Below, in pieces: positions 48,038-59,336 of a stretch of DNA of 64,000 nt; position 1 is the stretch's first letter; each line of letters starts with the position of its first letter. The stretch is from Torymus aiolomorphi (Eukaryota; Arthropoda; Insecta; Hymenoptera; Torymidae). The position numbers and the translations under genes are program-made. Where the stretch lies: positions 247,751,430-247,815,429 of the forward strand of contig CM070874.1 of assembly GCA_036365515.1 (NCBI GenBank), given 5' to 3'. Below the pieces are notes generated by a model. The model worked only from the letters and a program-made list of their open reading frames with translations, made no database searches and had not been told where the DNA came from.

Positions 48038-48560
48038 ACATCCCTGTCGCAAATTATGAATGTTAAGAACAGTTAATAACTGTTAAGAATTACTTAAAGC
48101 TGTTTGTAACTGTTTGAAATTGTTTATTAATGTTGCAAAATGTAGGATTTTGGACACTTTTTCAAATATTTTTTAGAAGTTTTAAACAGTTCGAGACAGT
48201 TTCAAATAATTTTTAATAATGTTTAAAATGAATTAATAATTTGTAATTAATTAAACTATTATTAACTAATAATAATAATAATCAATTAATAATTAATAAT
48301 TAATGAAACGAATGATATTTGAGAATTATATTTATGAATTAGATTTTAAATGATATGTAAGAAGAATTAATTATTTGTAATTAATTATACTATTATTATA
48401 ACTATTACAAACTGATAAAAACTGTTAAAAACTGTTACAAACAGTTATAAACAATTATTAACGTCCAAAATCCTACATTTTATAACATTTTTGACTAGTT
48501 TATATCTCTTACAAACAGTTTTTAACTTTTTCGAATAAAAATATTTCCGCTAGGGATGTT
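48038..48560. mobile_element. 523-bp fold-back MITE
   Basis: Ends AACATCCCT(G/A) inverted, with inner arms carrying GTTATTAA/ACTGTTAA words and the matching pair TGTAGGATTTTGGAC and GTCCAAAATCCTACA. AT-rich core of AATTAAT repeats. No ORF. Confidence 0.65.
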
Positions 48561-48581
48561 AACAAAATTGTAGTCGAATTA

Positions 48582-48973
48582 AGGTGGCTTGGGAGCGAAA
48601 ATTAGTCACATTATGAAAATTTGTTTGCAATCATTTGTTCACATGTTATAATGTAAGAAACGATATCATATAAAAATATAGATCTTAAAGTTAAATAAAA
48701 AATGCTTTCTCGACCAAATTTGAACATTGTAAAAGTAGATATCGCTTAGTAAAAAAAATATCTAATTTATTTAATTGCAAAATGCACATGCAATTTCATA
48801 GGGAGTCATCGATATCAAAATTAAAAAAATTTCAAAATCTGTAAAGAGACATGTTTATAGATTGACGCATGTTTTTTATAAACAAATAGATGTATCTTTG
48901 CAGGTTTTAATGATAGTAGAACGATAGAAAAAAAAGTTTATTAATGTGACCAATTTTCGCTCCCAAGCCATCT
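48582..48973. mobile_element. 392-bp MITE flanked by TA
   Basis: Ends AGGTGGCTTGGGAGCGAAAA and AGATGGCTTGGGAGCGAAAA (inverted), with TA at 48580-48581 and 48974-48975. No coding capacity. TA target suggests a Tc1/mariner-type transposase in trans. Confidence 0.78.
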
Positions 48974-49145
48974 TACGAGGATGCATTCACTGCATTGAGG
49001 ACGCGCTTAGCGCGCTCAACATTCTAGTGTATAACAAAAATTCGTACATCAAGAAGGTAGGTATAATTGTTAATGCCAATATTTAAAATTATGATATCAA
49101 TCGATTTACTGCTTGAGGGTTAGAATAATGAAATATTCAAAAAAT

Positions 49146-50346
49146 GCATATGTGCAAATCCGTGGACTACAGACAACAACTGGGGTACAAAAACGGAAAA
49201 ATTTTTTTTGAGGGCACACCTACCACATAAGGTTTTTTCGGTTCTTTGGGGGTCCTCCAACATGAAAATACTCGCGAACATTCATTATCCGTTGCCAAGC
49301 TTTTTTGCTGACGAAATCAATTTTTATTATGGAAATTTAACATGGGAAAAATGGACGAAAAGTAGTCATTGATGATTAACCAATAGCAAACTATTGAAGA
49401 GGCCAAGTCAAATTCCACAAAAAGCGATTAAAGTTGAAGAATGGAGCTTTAATTTGAGATGGGAATCGTTAAGGGGATGCCTTACTCGTACTATTACCGA
49501 CCGAGCAATTCACACAGTTTCAAGCTGATTAAAAATAAAATACGTCGAATCACAAAAAATCAAGAGAACTCTCTTCTGTGTTTTTTAACGTTCTATCATC
49601 CAGTCAAAGTTTGGAGTCGAAATATCAAGCCGTTTTTTCAAAAACTTTGAACGAAATTAAATTTAACCTGAGAAGGAATTAAATTTAATTTCGTTCAAAG
49701 TTTTTGAAAAAACGGCTTGATATTTCGACTCCAAACTTTGACTGGATGATAGAACGTTAAAAAACACAGAAGAGAGTTCTCTTGATTTTTTGTGATTCGA
49801 CGTATTTTATTTTTAATCAGCTTGAAACTGTGTGAATTGCTCGGTCGGTAATAGTACGAGTAAGGCATCCCCTTAAAATCGTTCGATTCTGTGCAAAGCT
49901 ACGTGAATTTGAAAATGGCGGATAATGACGAAAATGAGCAATTTTTTTCAAACCCACGTAATTCTTCAAATTTTTGTCATTTTTCATCATTTTCAACTTC
50001 ACGTAGCTTTGCACAGAATCAACCGATTTTAACGATTCTCATCTCAAATTAAAGCTCTATTCTTCAACTTTAATCGCTTTTTGTGGAATTTGACTTGGCC
50101 TCTTCAATAGTTTGCTATTGGTTAATCATCAATTACTACTTTTCGTCCATTTTTACCACGTTAAATTTCCATAAGAAAAATTGATTTCGTCGGCAAAAAA
50201 GCTTGAGAATAGATAATGAGTGTTCACGAGTATTTTCATGTTGGGGGACCCCCAAAGAACCGAAAAAACCTTATGTGGTAGGTGTGCCTACAAAAAAAAT
50301 TTTTTCCGTTTTTGAGTTGTCTGTAGTCCGCGGATTTGCATATATG
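49146..50346. mobile_element. 1.2-kb near-perfect hairpin with a 12-bp loop
   Basis: The left arm 49146-49666 and right arm 49679-50346 are inverted copies; the inner 200 bp match almost perfectly and the loop is only 12 bp (CCTGAGAAGGAA). The right arm is longer because it contains the 152-bp MITE at 49877-50028. Outer phrases are CTACAGACAAC and ACATAAGGTTTTTTCGG. Frames of about 63 codons over the arms mirror each other and are not genes. Confidence 0.88.
49877..50028. mobile_element. 152-bp TTAA MITE inside one arm of the hairpin
   Basis: Ends AATCG(G/A)TTGATTCTGTGC-like and inverse, inner word GCAAAGCTACGTGAA, flanked by TTAA (49873-49876, 50029-50032). The other arm keeps a single TTAA at the matching site (CCCCTTAACGATT near 49470), which is the empty site. 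Confidence 0.82.
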
Positions 50347-50375
50347 TATATAGGTATGTATGTGTGACCTATATA

Positions 50376-50530
50376 CTGCCGCCTTAAGCAGAAAGGTCTG
50401 TAACATCAACAAAATTTACCTTCATAAAAATCGTTCATTTAACAGAAATCGACATGCTTTCAGGCTTTATATCGAAATTGCGGTAAAAGTGAAATTTTGA
50501 AGTTACAGACCTTTTTGCTTACGGCGGCAG
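50376..50530. mobile_element. 155-bp MITE with CTGCCGCC ends, flanked by TATA
   Basis: Ends CTGCCGCCTTAAGCAGAAAG and CTGCCGCCGTAAGCAAAAAG (inverted), then GTCTGTAAC. TATA on both sides (50372-50375, 50531-50534). Small Tc1/mariner-type MITE by size and target. Confidence 0.78.
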
Positions 50531-50664
50531 TATACGTAGATGTGTTGCTGTATACGTGTACAACAAATAATTTTTTACACGGGTCCACCCACGTGCATAC
50601 ATTTGTGTACTTTGTATATCTATACATATATAACACATGTATCGTGTAGACGCACCCTTACTGG

Positions 50665-50960
50665 GACTAGAAGCAATCCACATCAAAACGCAAGATAGAT
50701 TGAAAACGCCAGTTCCAAGAGTGTCGGTGTCCTAGGTTTGGGGGGAATCTCCCCCATGTGTAAGAAGGATCGGCTACACGTGCTTTTGGAAGTAGAACGT
50801 ACTGACACTGGGCATAATAAATATCAAAACGCAAGATAGACTGAGAGCGCGAGTTACGAGAGTGGCAGTGTCCAAGGTTTGGGAGGGAATCTCCCCCATG
50901 CGTAGGAAACATCAGTTACGCCCGCTTTGAGAACGACAGCGTACTACGCTTAGGAGCGGA
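50665..50960. repeat. Two-unit GC-richer repeat (copy 2, inverted to 25.4 kb)
   Basis: Two tandem units with AATCTCCCCCATG, TATCAAAACGCAAGATAGA and AGAGTGGCAGTGTCC-type phrases, the reverse complement of the dimer at 25355-25650. The hairpin GGGAGGGAATCTCCCCC is kept in both. Confidence 0.7.
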
Positions 50961-51009
50961 TACATCCAAAAACAAGAACATTTGGCTTAGTAAAAACAAC
51001 TAACAATAG

Positions 51010-51770
51010 ATGGAAGTTTTTGACTACCTAATAGAGAAGATTTTATTCCAATATCTTTCGACAAGAAAGTCTTCTTCCATGAGCATAAATTATGTCTACC
51101 TCAGGAGGTTTTACTTCTCCAATTTAAGACATAACCAATACAATAAATCATGGGAAGATTTCCAACTCATTTTTTCCGTGTATGTAGCTATTTTTATTGC
51201 TAACAGCCTCTTTTGTTTTTGGAAGTTGAATACTGTTATTTTTAGTTATAGAAGTACTTTTTTTTTTTTGTATTTCTTTCAGATCTTCATAGTGATACAT
51301 TAAGGCCACCAAAGTAAAAACTTGCCTTAGATTTAATGGTGTATTGTCTAAGAAACAGTTACGTATAATTTTCAAGATTCTTGTTTGAATATTTTGCAAA
51401 AGAATCATATTATCTTTGTAAACTCTGCCCCATGCAATTATTCCATAATTTATGTAGCTGTGATAGAAGGTTTAATATATTATCATTAGAGACTTTGTGT
51501 CCATGTACTTTTTGATTTTTGCAAAGATAAAAATTAGGTATTTAATTGTATTTATAATTTATTGAATATGTTTATCCCATTTCAAATTATAATCAAAAAT
51601 TATTCGCAGGTTCTTGTAATTTGTAACGCTTTTGATTTTCTGTTTATGTATTTCAATTTCAATTTTCCTTGAACACTGTCATAATAATGACCTCCAGTCA
51701 CGTAGATTGTTTTGTTAGTATTTAAAGACAGTTTATTTAAGTTAGTTGTCGAGTAAACTGTACTCTGGGG
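51010..51770 (-). pseudogene. LINE reverse transcriptase C-terminal fragment, decayed
   Basis: Minus strand from about 51745: KLSLNTNKTIYV, corresponding to the RT thumb entry (xLSLNxxKT), is followed after stops and frame breaks by YHSYINYGIIAWGRVY at about 51464-51415 and then LLQNIQTRILKIIRN. This order is characteristic of insect non-LTR retrotransposons of the Jockey/RTE-like group. The YADD box and 5' part are absent. Pieces only; no intact frame. Confidence 0.6.
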
Positions 51771-51909
51771 AATGTCTGAAATTTCAACTGTAAATTAATA
51801 GAGTTATTCTTTATAGATCAGGAGATATTGACAGAAAAAAAAGAATGATTACTTAGTATATGCATATTTGAAGGTTGACTATTCAAGTTATTTGACAAAT
51901 TATAAGCGG

Positions 51910-52540
51910 ATAATTTGAGACTGCATACTTGCAGCCACGTTGTCAATTAAATATTTATTTGTAACGAAAATCAATGTTTTTGAACGATGAATTAGTGTAT
52001 GCAAAGTAGTTTTTCTAAAAGTTTGAATAAATATAACCCGGCAGAAGCTAATTTGCATATGGTTTCCGCGTGTACAAAGACCGAAAATAATTTTGTTAAG
52101 TGCAAAAAAAAGTGGGTGTTAAAAAACAATTAGTATTCGTACGCAATTTTACAGGGTTAATATTATCACCACATAGAATATAAAATACTAATTTGCATAC
52201 GCTTACTACTTGCACTTGTGTTTGCGGTGATTTTTTGTTACTGCATTATTTTCATTATTACAAAGAGTAATTAGTATGTGCTTGAAAAAGGAATTAATTT
52301 AAAGTTTATATGATCAAATGTTGGTATAGCCATTTGCATACGTTTCAGGCTTGCAGAACCTTTAAAAAAAGTATTTGACAATTGCAAATTTTTGGAAAAC
52401 TGTTGAACAATTAATTAGCGTATACAATTTGCATTTTGAAAATTTTCGTAATAAAAAAGGGGATTTCCTGATTAGCATACAGTTCTGGCATGTACAAGAT
52501 TATTTACAGCAATAATTATATTGCAAAAAAATTGTAATGA
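51910..52540. repeat. 140-bp tandem repeat, about 5 units
   Basis: ATTTGCATAC-type words occur at 51912 (degenerate), 52051, 52191, 52332 and 52471, intervals 139-141 bp. Each unit has a half-repeat about 70 bp away (TTAGTATGTGC, TTAGCGTATACA, AGTGTATGCA). The core ATTTGCAT is an octamer/POU-type word. Diverged satellite. Confidence 0.7.
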
Positions 52541-52739
52541 TGTTGAATGCCGATTTTTCCTCCATTCATTTATTTATTTACGAGTTCTCACTTGTAACAA
52601 TAGCAATAACAGTATTTAAAAAAACTACTGCTAATACATTGGTACTTAGGTGCCTTAAACTAATGAGGTTAATACAATATTGTTCTCAATATGTGAAGTG
52701 TTTAAATTTTGAGTTGAAAGATCCAATATTTTCTTAGAA

Positions 52740-53235
52740 ACTGCTATTCGAAATTATTAAAATAATTTTTGTGCCTCAAATATCTTTGGCCGTGATGATT
52801 GAATTCTTTTGGACAACAAACTTGGTTCTAAGATATAAAAAAGCTATATCTGTGCCAAATTTCAGGACGATTGATTAATTTATACTTCTGTTATCGTACG
52901 ACAACTAAAAAGCTATTTTTTATAAAATAATTTTTTTCTCAAAAACAAATCGGATAATCCAATATATAATACAATAAGTGTAATTAGTTGCTAAAATTTC
53001 GAGTTGATAAATCAAATATTTTTTAAGAAATTAATTAATGAAGTATAAAGCACATTTTCCTTAATAACAAATGACAGACTTCAGATAATATAAAAGTTAA
53101 AGAAAGAAAATGTAGGTAATTTGAAGAGCATTCAAAGAAAGTTTATTACTTTAAGTGACATCGATATATAAAAAACCGCTGCCAATTCATTGGCCCGTGG
53201 CTTCCTCAAATTTAATTTGCTGATTCCTTTAATTA
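52740..53235. repeat. Diverged copy of the 27-29 kb family ending in CCGCTGCCAATTCATTGG
   Basis: Contains TCAAATATCTTTGG, ACAACAAACTTGG and AAAGCTATATCTGTGCC-type phrases parallel to 28900-29650 and ends with the recurrent terminal phrase at 53174-53235 (CCGCTGCCAATTCATTGG, GGCTTCCTCAAATTTAATTT). Confidence 0.5.
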
Positions 53236-54163
53236 ATTTTTAATAACAAAATTTATAATTTGTTCAACAATTTATGACATAATTATAACTAAATTCATTT
53301 ATGAAGATTAAAAAGTATTAGTTTTTAAATTATATCATATACACCAGGTGGCGCGACCAGTGAGTTGGTATTTTTTATAGCTGGTCCTTTTGCATAAGTA
53401 ATTTGTTAACTTTTATTGTTAATTAAATATAACTTTATATTGCATCGATAGCGTAAATAGTTCTTTATTGTTTATATATAACAATCTGCTCGGCTCTGTT
53501 ACGGATCGCATAGGTTGACCGGGATTGTATTATAATTTCAATAGCGGCAGTTTATCTGTCCCGCACCAAGCAGTTGTGATCACTAGCATACATATCTAGC
53601 GCAAACATCCGAGCAAACATATCTAGAGCAAAAACATGAGCCCCTCGCGCCACGTGAGGTGTATCCAAAGAAGGATGGAGGCCTGTCAACTAAGGATGCA
53701 ATCACTTGCCCTGGCTGCTACACATACTATCACCAGAGATGAAAGATGAATAGGGAGATTGCCAGCGTCCCGGAAAAAAGTGAGCCAAGCTTCGCGTTGC
53801 TGCCCCTCGCGGCCAAATCATGGAACCATGCGGACAATTTCCTGATTGGTCGTTGGAACGTGCGCATGGAGCAGAGTGGGGGAAGCAGGAGAAGACGGTT
53901 CGGCGGCTCGGTGCACGTGCACTGAACGTGTGTACGCTCCAGCGGCCCGGCGCACCGCGCGCGTACTGGCTCTGTTTACTTCTCCCGACAACCGACAATG
54001 GCCGAGCGGCCTGACAATCGCCGCTCGGTCGAATTTTTTTACTAATTAGATGCAAATCAACGGAATTTTAAACTGACAGCTACAAAACCCAAATTCAAAG
54101 CCACAACTCAAGCCCGAAGGGGAGAAAATAAACATAAACGATTTTACTGTATCACGTGAGTAT

Positions 54164-54237
54164 CGTAATGGTAGCCGTGGTGGATAAGGCGCGCAGGTAC
54201 TTTTGTTCTATCCTTTTCGATCCGAGTTCAATCCTAA
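54164..54237 (+). ncRNA. tRNA-like sequence in the left arm
   Basis: TAGCCGTGGTGG (A-box-like), GAGTTCAATCC (perfect B box) about 55 nt later, then CAGAAATTTTTTTTT as a possible pol III terminator. The D-arm and T-arm words are good; the acceptor stem is not. The inverted partner lies at 59266-59336. Confidence 0.55.
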
Positions 54238-54900
54238 CCCAGAAATTTTTTTTTCTTTTTTTTTTTATTTGTAACATACGTAAAATTTCTTTTTTTATAT
54301 TATTATACCACACACATTTCTTTACTTCAATTTTTATTCTCTAATAGAATTGAAATTTTAATTATAATTGATATATATTTTTTTTTTTTAGAAAATATTA
54401 CCAGTAAAATTGGCGTTTTTCAAAATTATTTTATTGAATGCGCTAATTTTATTGAAGTAATATGATATTTTGGATAACATTTGTTCAGTTATGAATATTT
54501 TTTATCCTGAATAAATTAATTCACCGAGAGTAAATTAATTAAAAATATCGTTATATTTACTTTGTACGAAAGAATCCCTATTTAATTTATATGTAAAATG
54601 CAATAAAGCCCAGTCACAGTTTTTAATCGAAGAATAATTAGAATATCGCTTAACAGTATAACTGAAAGTGCGCAAAGGTGAGGCGGAAAAAATGCGCTTG
54701 TGCTTTAATTGTCTTAATGAAGCCTCACAGAACCTAAAACGAAAATTCCAAGTCAAAATCCAAATGAGCTAGGATTATGAGCCTAAACGATTTTACAGTT
54801 TGCATTTATATTTGTGATGTAATCAAACCACCATATCCTCGGGAGTATAATCATTTATAGTCATAACATAAAAAAATGTTATTATATTATACATATTTTT

Positions 54901-55722
54901 TACTGTTCTATATTTTTTTTAGATATTAGAGTCATTAGAGTTAATAATAATAGAGTGAAATTAGATTGATATAGAAAACCTACATGGTCAGGTAGATTTT
55001 TAAATTTTGATTCTCACCACCAATTCGGAAACAAGACAGGTGCGATCAAAGGTGTCATTGACGGAGCGATTAAATTGTCACATAAAGTTTTTAGGAAAAA
55101 AAATTTAAATTCAGTTAGAGAAACATTTATTAAGAATAGTTATCCGGTAAAATTTATTGATAAAATGATTGATGAGAGAGTGTGGGAAATTTATAATGGT
55201 GGATTGAAGAAGCGGGCAGATAATCAAACAAGGAATAGAAATGGAAAGAACGCATATTTTAGTTTACTATATGTTAGAGGTTTGTCGGAAAGGATTAGAA
55301 GGGTTTTTAGTAAACATAATATTCAAGTTTTCTTTAGAAACGATAATAATTTAGAAAGGTTATTTAGTAATTGTAAAGACAAGGATGATAAAGGTTTAAA
55401 ATCGGAAGTAGTTTATAAAATTAATTGTAGGGATTGTAATGGATGTTATATTGGTCAAACGAGTAGATATTTGAAGAAGAGAATATATGAACATCAATAT
55501 AGTTTACGTAGTACAAATTTTACATCGGGTTTGAAAGAACATTGTTTAAATAGTTTGCATTCTTTCGATTTTGGGAGTGTGGATATTTTGGAACAAGGGA
55601 TTAAGAATAAATATAAGAGGGAAATCCTTGAAAGTATTCACATTCTAAGGAATCGGAATAATGTAAATTTAATGGTAGAGTCAAGTAAATTAGATAACAT
55701 TTATCATTCTTTATTAATTTAA
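54901..55722 (+). pseudogene. Penelope-like element: RT tail plus GIY-YIG endonuclease, 5' truncated
   Basis: Open from about 54901 apart from one TGA (54967) where the family has tryptophan. Visible blocks: SIFFLDIRV, YRKPTWSGRFLNF (RT thumb region of PLEs), a linker, then VVYKINCRDCNGCYIG with QTSRYLKKRIYEHQYSLRS, the GIY-YIG nuclease signature with its Arg (KKRIYEH) and CxxC-type Cys pairs; a stop follows at 55720. The upstream RT catalytic palm is missing. It is inserted in the left arm of the 6-kb fold-back, so it arrived after that palindrome. The nuclease domain itself is uninterrupted. Confidence 0.88.
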
Positions 55723-55935
55723 GTGAGAGTGGAAAGTTGAAGAGGGGAAGGTGGATGGTGGTGGGGGTAAGAGGAAATAAGTGGGATTGGGTATATAAGG
55801 AGGTGTATTGCGGGTTTCATTTCAGTCCCTGAGGAGGAGTCGGAGCGGGCTCGAAACGTTGGGCAATTGGGCAATTTGGTGGTGGGGGGCAGTCCTTTGC
55901 TAATAAAGTTTTTTTTTTCCAGGTTTTAATTAAGT
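55723..55935 (+). other. PLE 3' region with hammerhead-like motif
   Basis: GC-richer tail after the nuclease. It contains CTGAGGA (55829-55835), a hairpin GAGTC/GGCTC and GAAACGTT (from 55853), the order of a type I hammerhead core. A possible promoter word GGGTATATAAGG lies at about 55789. AATAAAG and a T-run near 55900 may be the end of the element. Confidence 0.6.
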
Positions 55936-56817
55936 TTTTATTTCAGATTCTGCGGGGGTGATTATAAACAAGGGCAATCTGACTGCCATAAATATTAATT
56001 ATGTTAATTTAATTTATAAGACTGTAAGACCGATGAAAAAATTCTTATCAGTTGATACATACATGTTGTTCAATTCAGTTTTTCGTTCATGTTTTTTAAA
56101 AATATATACATGCTTTTTAGTAACAGTGATTTATCATTTTACTCGCTTTTCCATGCTCTAATTTTTAATCTATTTAAATATTTCAAATCGCCAAGACTTC
56201 GTACTTTTGAAAAAATTTTTAAAATTACGTAAATGTAAAACGCTTTTATTAAATGGCGTTAATCATATAAGAGAAAGCAAACTTTTTAACAGTCTTTTGA
56301 AAAATCTCTTATATTTACATTTTCGTTCTTCTCAAATTGTTGCAAACAATTTAGAACGTCCCGATAATCTCTTAAATAAGACAGTGCGAAAAATTTAGTA
56401 CTTTTTGAAGCTACGTTTGTCATTTTCAAAGCGATATTTTAGTAGAGAGGTAATAAGTCCAGCTTCATTGAATTCTGGACTCGATCGGCTATTGCGATAA
56501 AAACCAACTCAGCATTATTATCCCGACTATATTATATTAGCCCGATAACATTTTTCTTTTCCACCTCTTCTTTACAGTATTTGGCTATTTTTAGTTGCTT
56601 TGTTTTTCTCTGGGTTTTTTTCATTGACGGCGAGTCGACAAGATTTTGAATTTTACATTGTATAAAAAAGTTTAGTTTTAATACTTTTTAATGTATTCAA
56701 TCATGAGTTTTCCCTGAGAATAAGTGATTTTTTCAAATTCAAAATTTTAAAAGACTTTAACAAATTATCATTTACATTTATTAGCTTAATTTTTGCAGGG
56801 ATGTCTTGAATACCATA

Positions 56818-57196
56818 TGACAGTAAGTGTAGTTGATACTAATGGCCATATCTACCAAGTGGTGTGTTGATTGTTATGGCAAAGGTTGCAATAAAACACA
56901 ACACATCTATATATTTGCTTTAGTCGACGTTTCGGACATTTTTTATTACATGTCCCTCTTCAGGAGATAAGAAGTTAGTTACGTACGTACATCACAGGGA
57001 GAGACCCCACTTGTCTCTCCCTGTGATGTACGTACGTAACTAAGTTTTTATCTCCTGAAGAGGGATATGTAATAAAAAATGTCCGAAACGTCGACTAAAG
57101 CAAATATATAGATGTATTGTGTTTTATTGCAACCTTTGTCATAACAATCAACACACCACTTGGTAGATATGGTCATTAGTATCAACTACACTTATT
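56818..57196. mobile_element. 380-bp near-perfect palindrome with two hammerhead-like cores
   Basis: Arms meet at CCCACTTGTCTCTCC near 57007. Outer phrase TAGTTGATACTAATGG; inner TGTACGTACGTAAC. Minus-strand core: CTGAAGA (56963-56957), stem GGACAT/ATGTCC (6 bp), GAAAC (56933-56929). Plus-strand core: CTGAAGA (57055-57061), GGATAT/ATGTCC, GAAAC (57085-57089), both continuing CGTCGAC. It looks like two PLE-type terminal repeats joined head to head, without any ORF. Confidence 0.7.
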
Positions 57197-57587
57197 ATTA
57201 AACAACTCTACCATCAGCTTCTACAACTAAGTTAATTACCATATGACAGTATTATTATTGTCACAAGAGTTTATTAATGGTTATTTCCTAGTATTTATCT
57301 GTTATTACTATTTTTACATATCATTTTTTGCACAGTCTGAAAAAATAACTTGCTTAATCTTTTTCTGGACTTTAAATGCTCTCTGCATTCATTTGTTGCC
57401 TTCTCGTTGGTGCCCCCCGAAAACAAATGCACTTATTGTGATTGATAGATGCAGTGCAATAAGTTCCTTTGGCCAAAAAACCAATTAATTAGTTTTGAAA
57501 ACATCCTGCTCAATATAAAATGTTAATAAAATTTATTTTCGCGAGGTTCTAAATTGTTTGCAACAATTTGAGAAGTACGAAAATGTA

Positions 57588-57748
57588 AAGGACCCCGCAC
57601 ACAACGTATGGGAAAAAATCATCCGGTCAAATTGAACGAAACTTTGGAAAAAAATAGATCTTGAGGTCCTGAAGAAATCTATCTTTTTTCAATTTCGTTC
57701 AATTTGACCGAATGATTTTTTCCCATACATTGTGTGCGGGGTCCTTTA
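57588..57748. mobile_element. About 160-bp MITE in the right arm of the 6-kb fold-back
   Basis: Ends AAAGGACCCCGCACACAA and inverse; inner phrase GGTCAAATTGAACGAAA. The matching site in the left arm (about 56310-56330, TCTCTTATATTTACATTTTC) lacks it, so it inserted after the palindrome formed. Confidence 0.8.
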
Positions 57749-58087
57749 AGAGATTTTTCAAAAGAATGTTAAAACGTTTGCCTTCTCTTATATGATTAAC
57801 GCCATTTAATAAAAACGTTTTACATTTACGTAATTTTAAAAATTTTTTCAAAAGTACAAAGTCTTGGCATTTGTTATATTTAAATAGATTAAAAATTAGA
57901 GCATGTGAAAGTGAGTAAAATGATAAATCGCTGTCACTAAAAATCATGTACATATTTTTAAAAAACATGAACGAAAAACTGAATTGAAAAACATGTATAT
58001 AATTACATATTTTACAGAAGAGAATTATTAAAATTTCATCTCTACTAAATCAGTAAAAAATACGTATAATATAATAACATTTTTTTG

Positions 58088-58642
58088 CCTAGCGAGTCGA
58101 AAGTACCACTTTTGCTTCCGGCGCCCGATCGTGAAGGTTGTATTTGCGGCCTAGCCAGGCAAAAATAGTATATTGTGTGCCAAGGGTGTAAAGTGGATCT
58201 TCTTAGACCAAGTGTGGGGTTGCAGTACGAGTCGAAGGTGAGCTAGCACGAGCTGAAGGCGAGTGCGTTCGCGAACCGAAGACGAAGATGACAGTTTAAA
58301 TGCGGTCTGGAACATTCTTTACTTTTGCTCCCTAGGGGCGTAATATACTATTTTTGTCCTCAGGCCGCAAAATGAATTTTTGCGGCCCGTATAGAGGTCG
58401 CAAAATACGAAATGTAAGGCCTAGGCCGCAAAATACATTTAGTATTTTGTGCCCTCTATACGGGTCGCGAAATACTCATTTTGCGGCCTTCGAACAAAAA
58501 AATTATATATACTACCACGGACACAAGCTGTAACATTCCCCCGAGTGCGACCTTTGGCGGCCTCGCTACGCTCGGCCCCAAAGGTCACACTCGCCGAAAA
58601 TGATACATTTTGCGCCCTTGGTACATAATGTACTATTTCATG
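58088..58642. mobile_element. Insertion of about 555 bp in the right arm, GC-rich fold-back
   Basis: Absent from the corresponding site of the left arm near 54867. Contains inverted phrases AATAGTATATTGTGTGCCAA and TTGGTACATAATGTACTATT, and an inner palindrome around ATTTTGCGGCC. Also carries CTCGCTACGCTCGG, the same pseudo-palindrome type as the 3.3-kb hairpins. Confidence 0.65.
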
Positions 58643-59265
58643 TTATGTCTTTAAATGATTATATTTCCGAGGATATGGTGGTTTGATTACATCACAAATA
58701 TAATTGCAAACTGTAAAATCGTTTAGGCGCATAATCCTAGCCCATTTGGATTTTGACTTGGAATTTTCGTTTTAGTTTCTGTGAGGCTTAAATAAAACAA
58801 AGCACAAGCGCATGTTTCCCGCCCTGCCTTTGTGCACTTTCGGTTATACAGTTAAGCGATATTCTAATTATTCTTCGATTAAAAACTGTGACTGTGCTTT
58901 ATTGCAATCTACATATAAATTAAATAGGGATTCTTTCGCACAAAGTAAATATAACGATATTTTTAATTAATTTACTCTCGGTGAATTAATTTATTCAGGA
59001 TACAAAATATTCATAACTGAACAAATGTTATCCAAAATATCATATTACTTCAATAAAATTAGCGCATTCAATAAAATAATTTTGAAAAACGCCAATTTTA
59101 CTGGTAATATTATCTAAAAAAAAAATATATATATATCAATTATAATTAAAATTTCAATTCTATTAGAGAATAAAAATTGAAGTAAAAAAATGTGTGTGGT
59201 ATAATAATATAATAAAAGTAATTTTACGTATGTTAAAAATAAAAAAAAAAAAGAAAAAAAAATTT

Positions 59266-59336
59266 CTGGGTTAGGATTGAACTCGGATCGAAAAGGATAG
59301 AACAAAAGTACCTGCGCGCCTTAGCCACCGTTACGA
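59266..59336 (-). ncRNA. tRNA-like sequence in the right arm
   Basis: Inverted partner of 54164-54237. GAGTTCAATCC B box retained on the minus strand and followed by a T-run; A-box-like start altered (TAACGGTGGCTAAGG). Retention in both arms reflects the common origin of the arms. Confidence 0.5.

Noticed and set aside
53702..54055. 117-codon minus ORF, and mirror ORFs at 59.4-59.9 kb
   Set aside because: The same GC-rich sequence occurs inverted at both tips of the fold-back and is open in several frames; no coding bias or domain.
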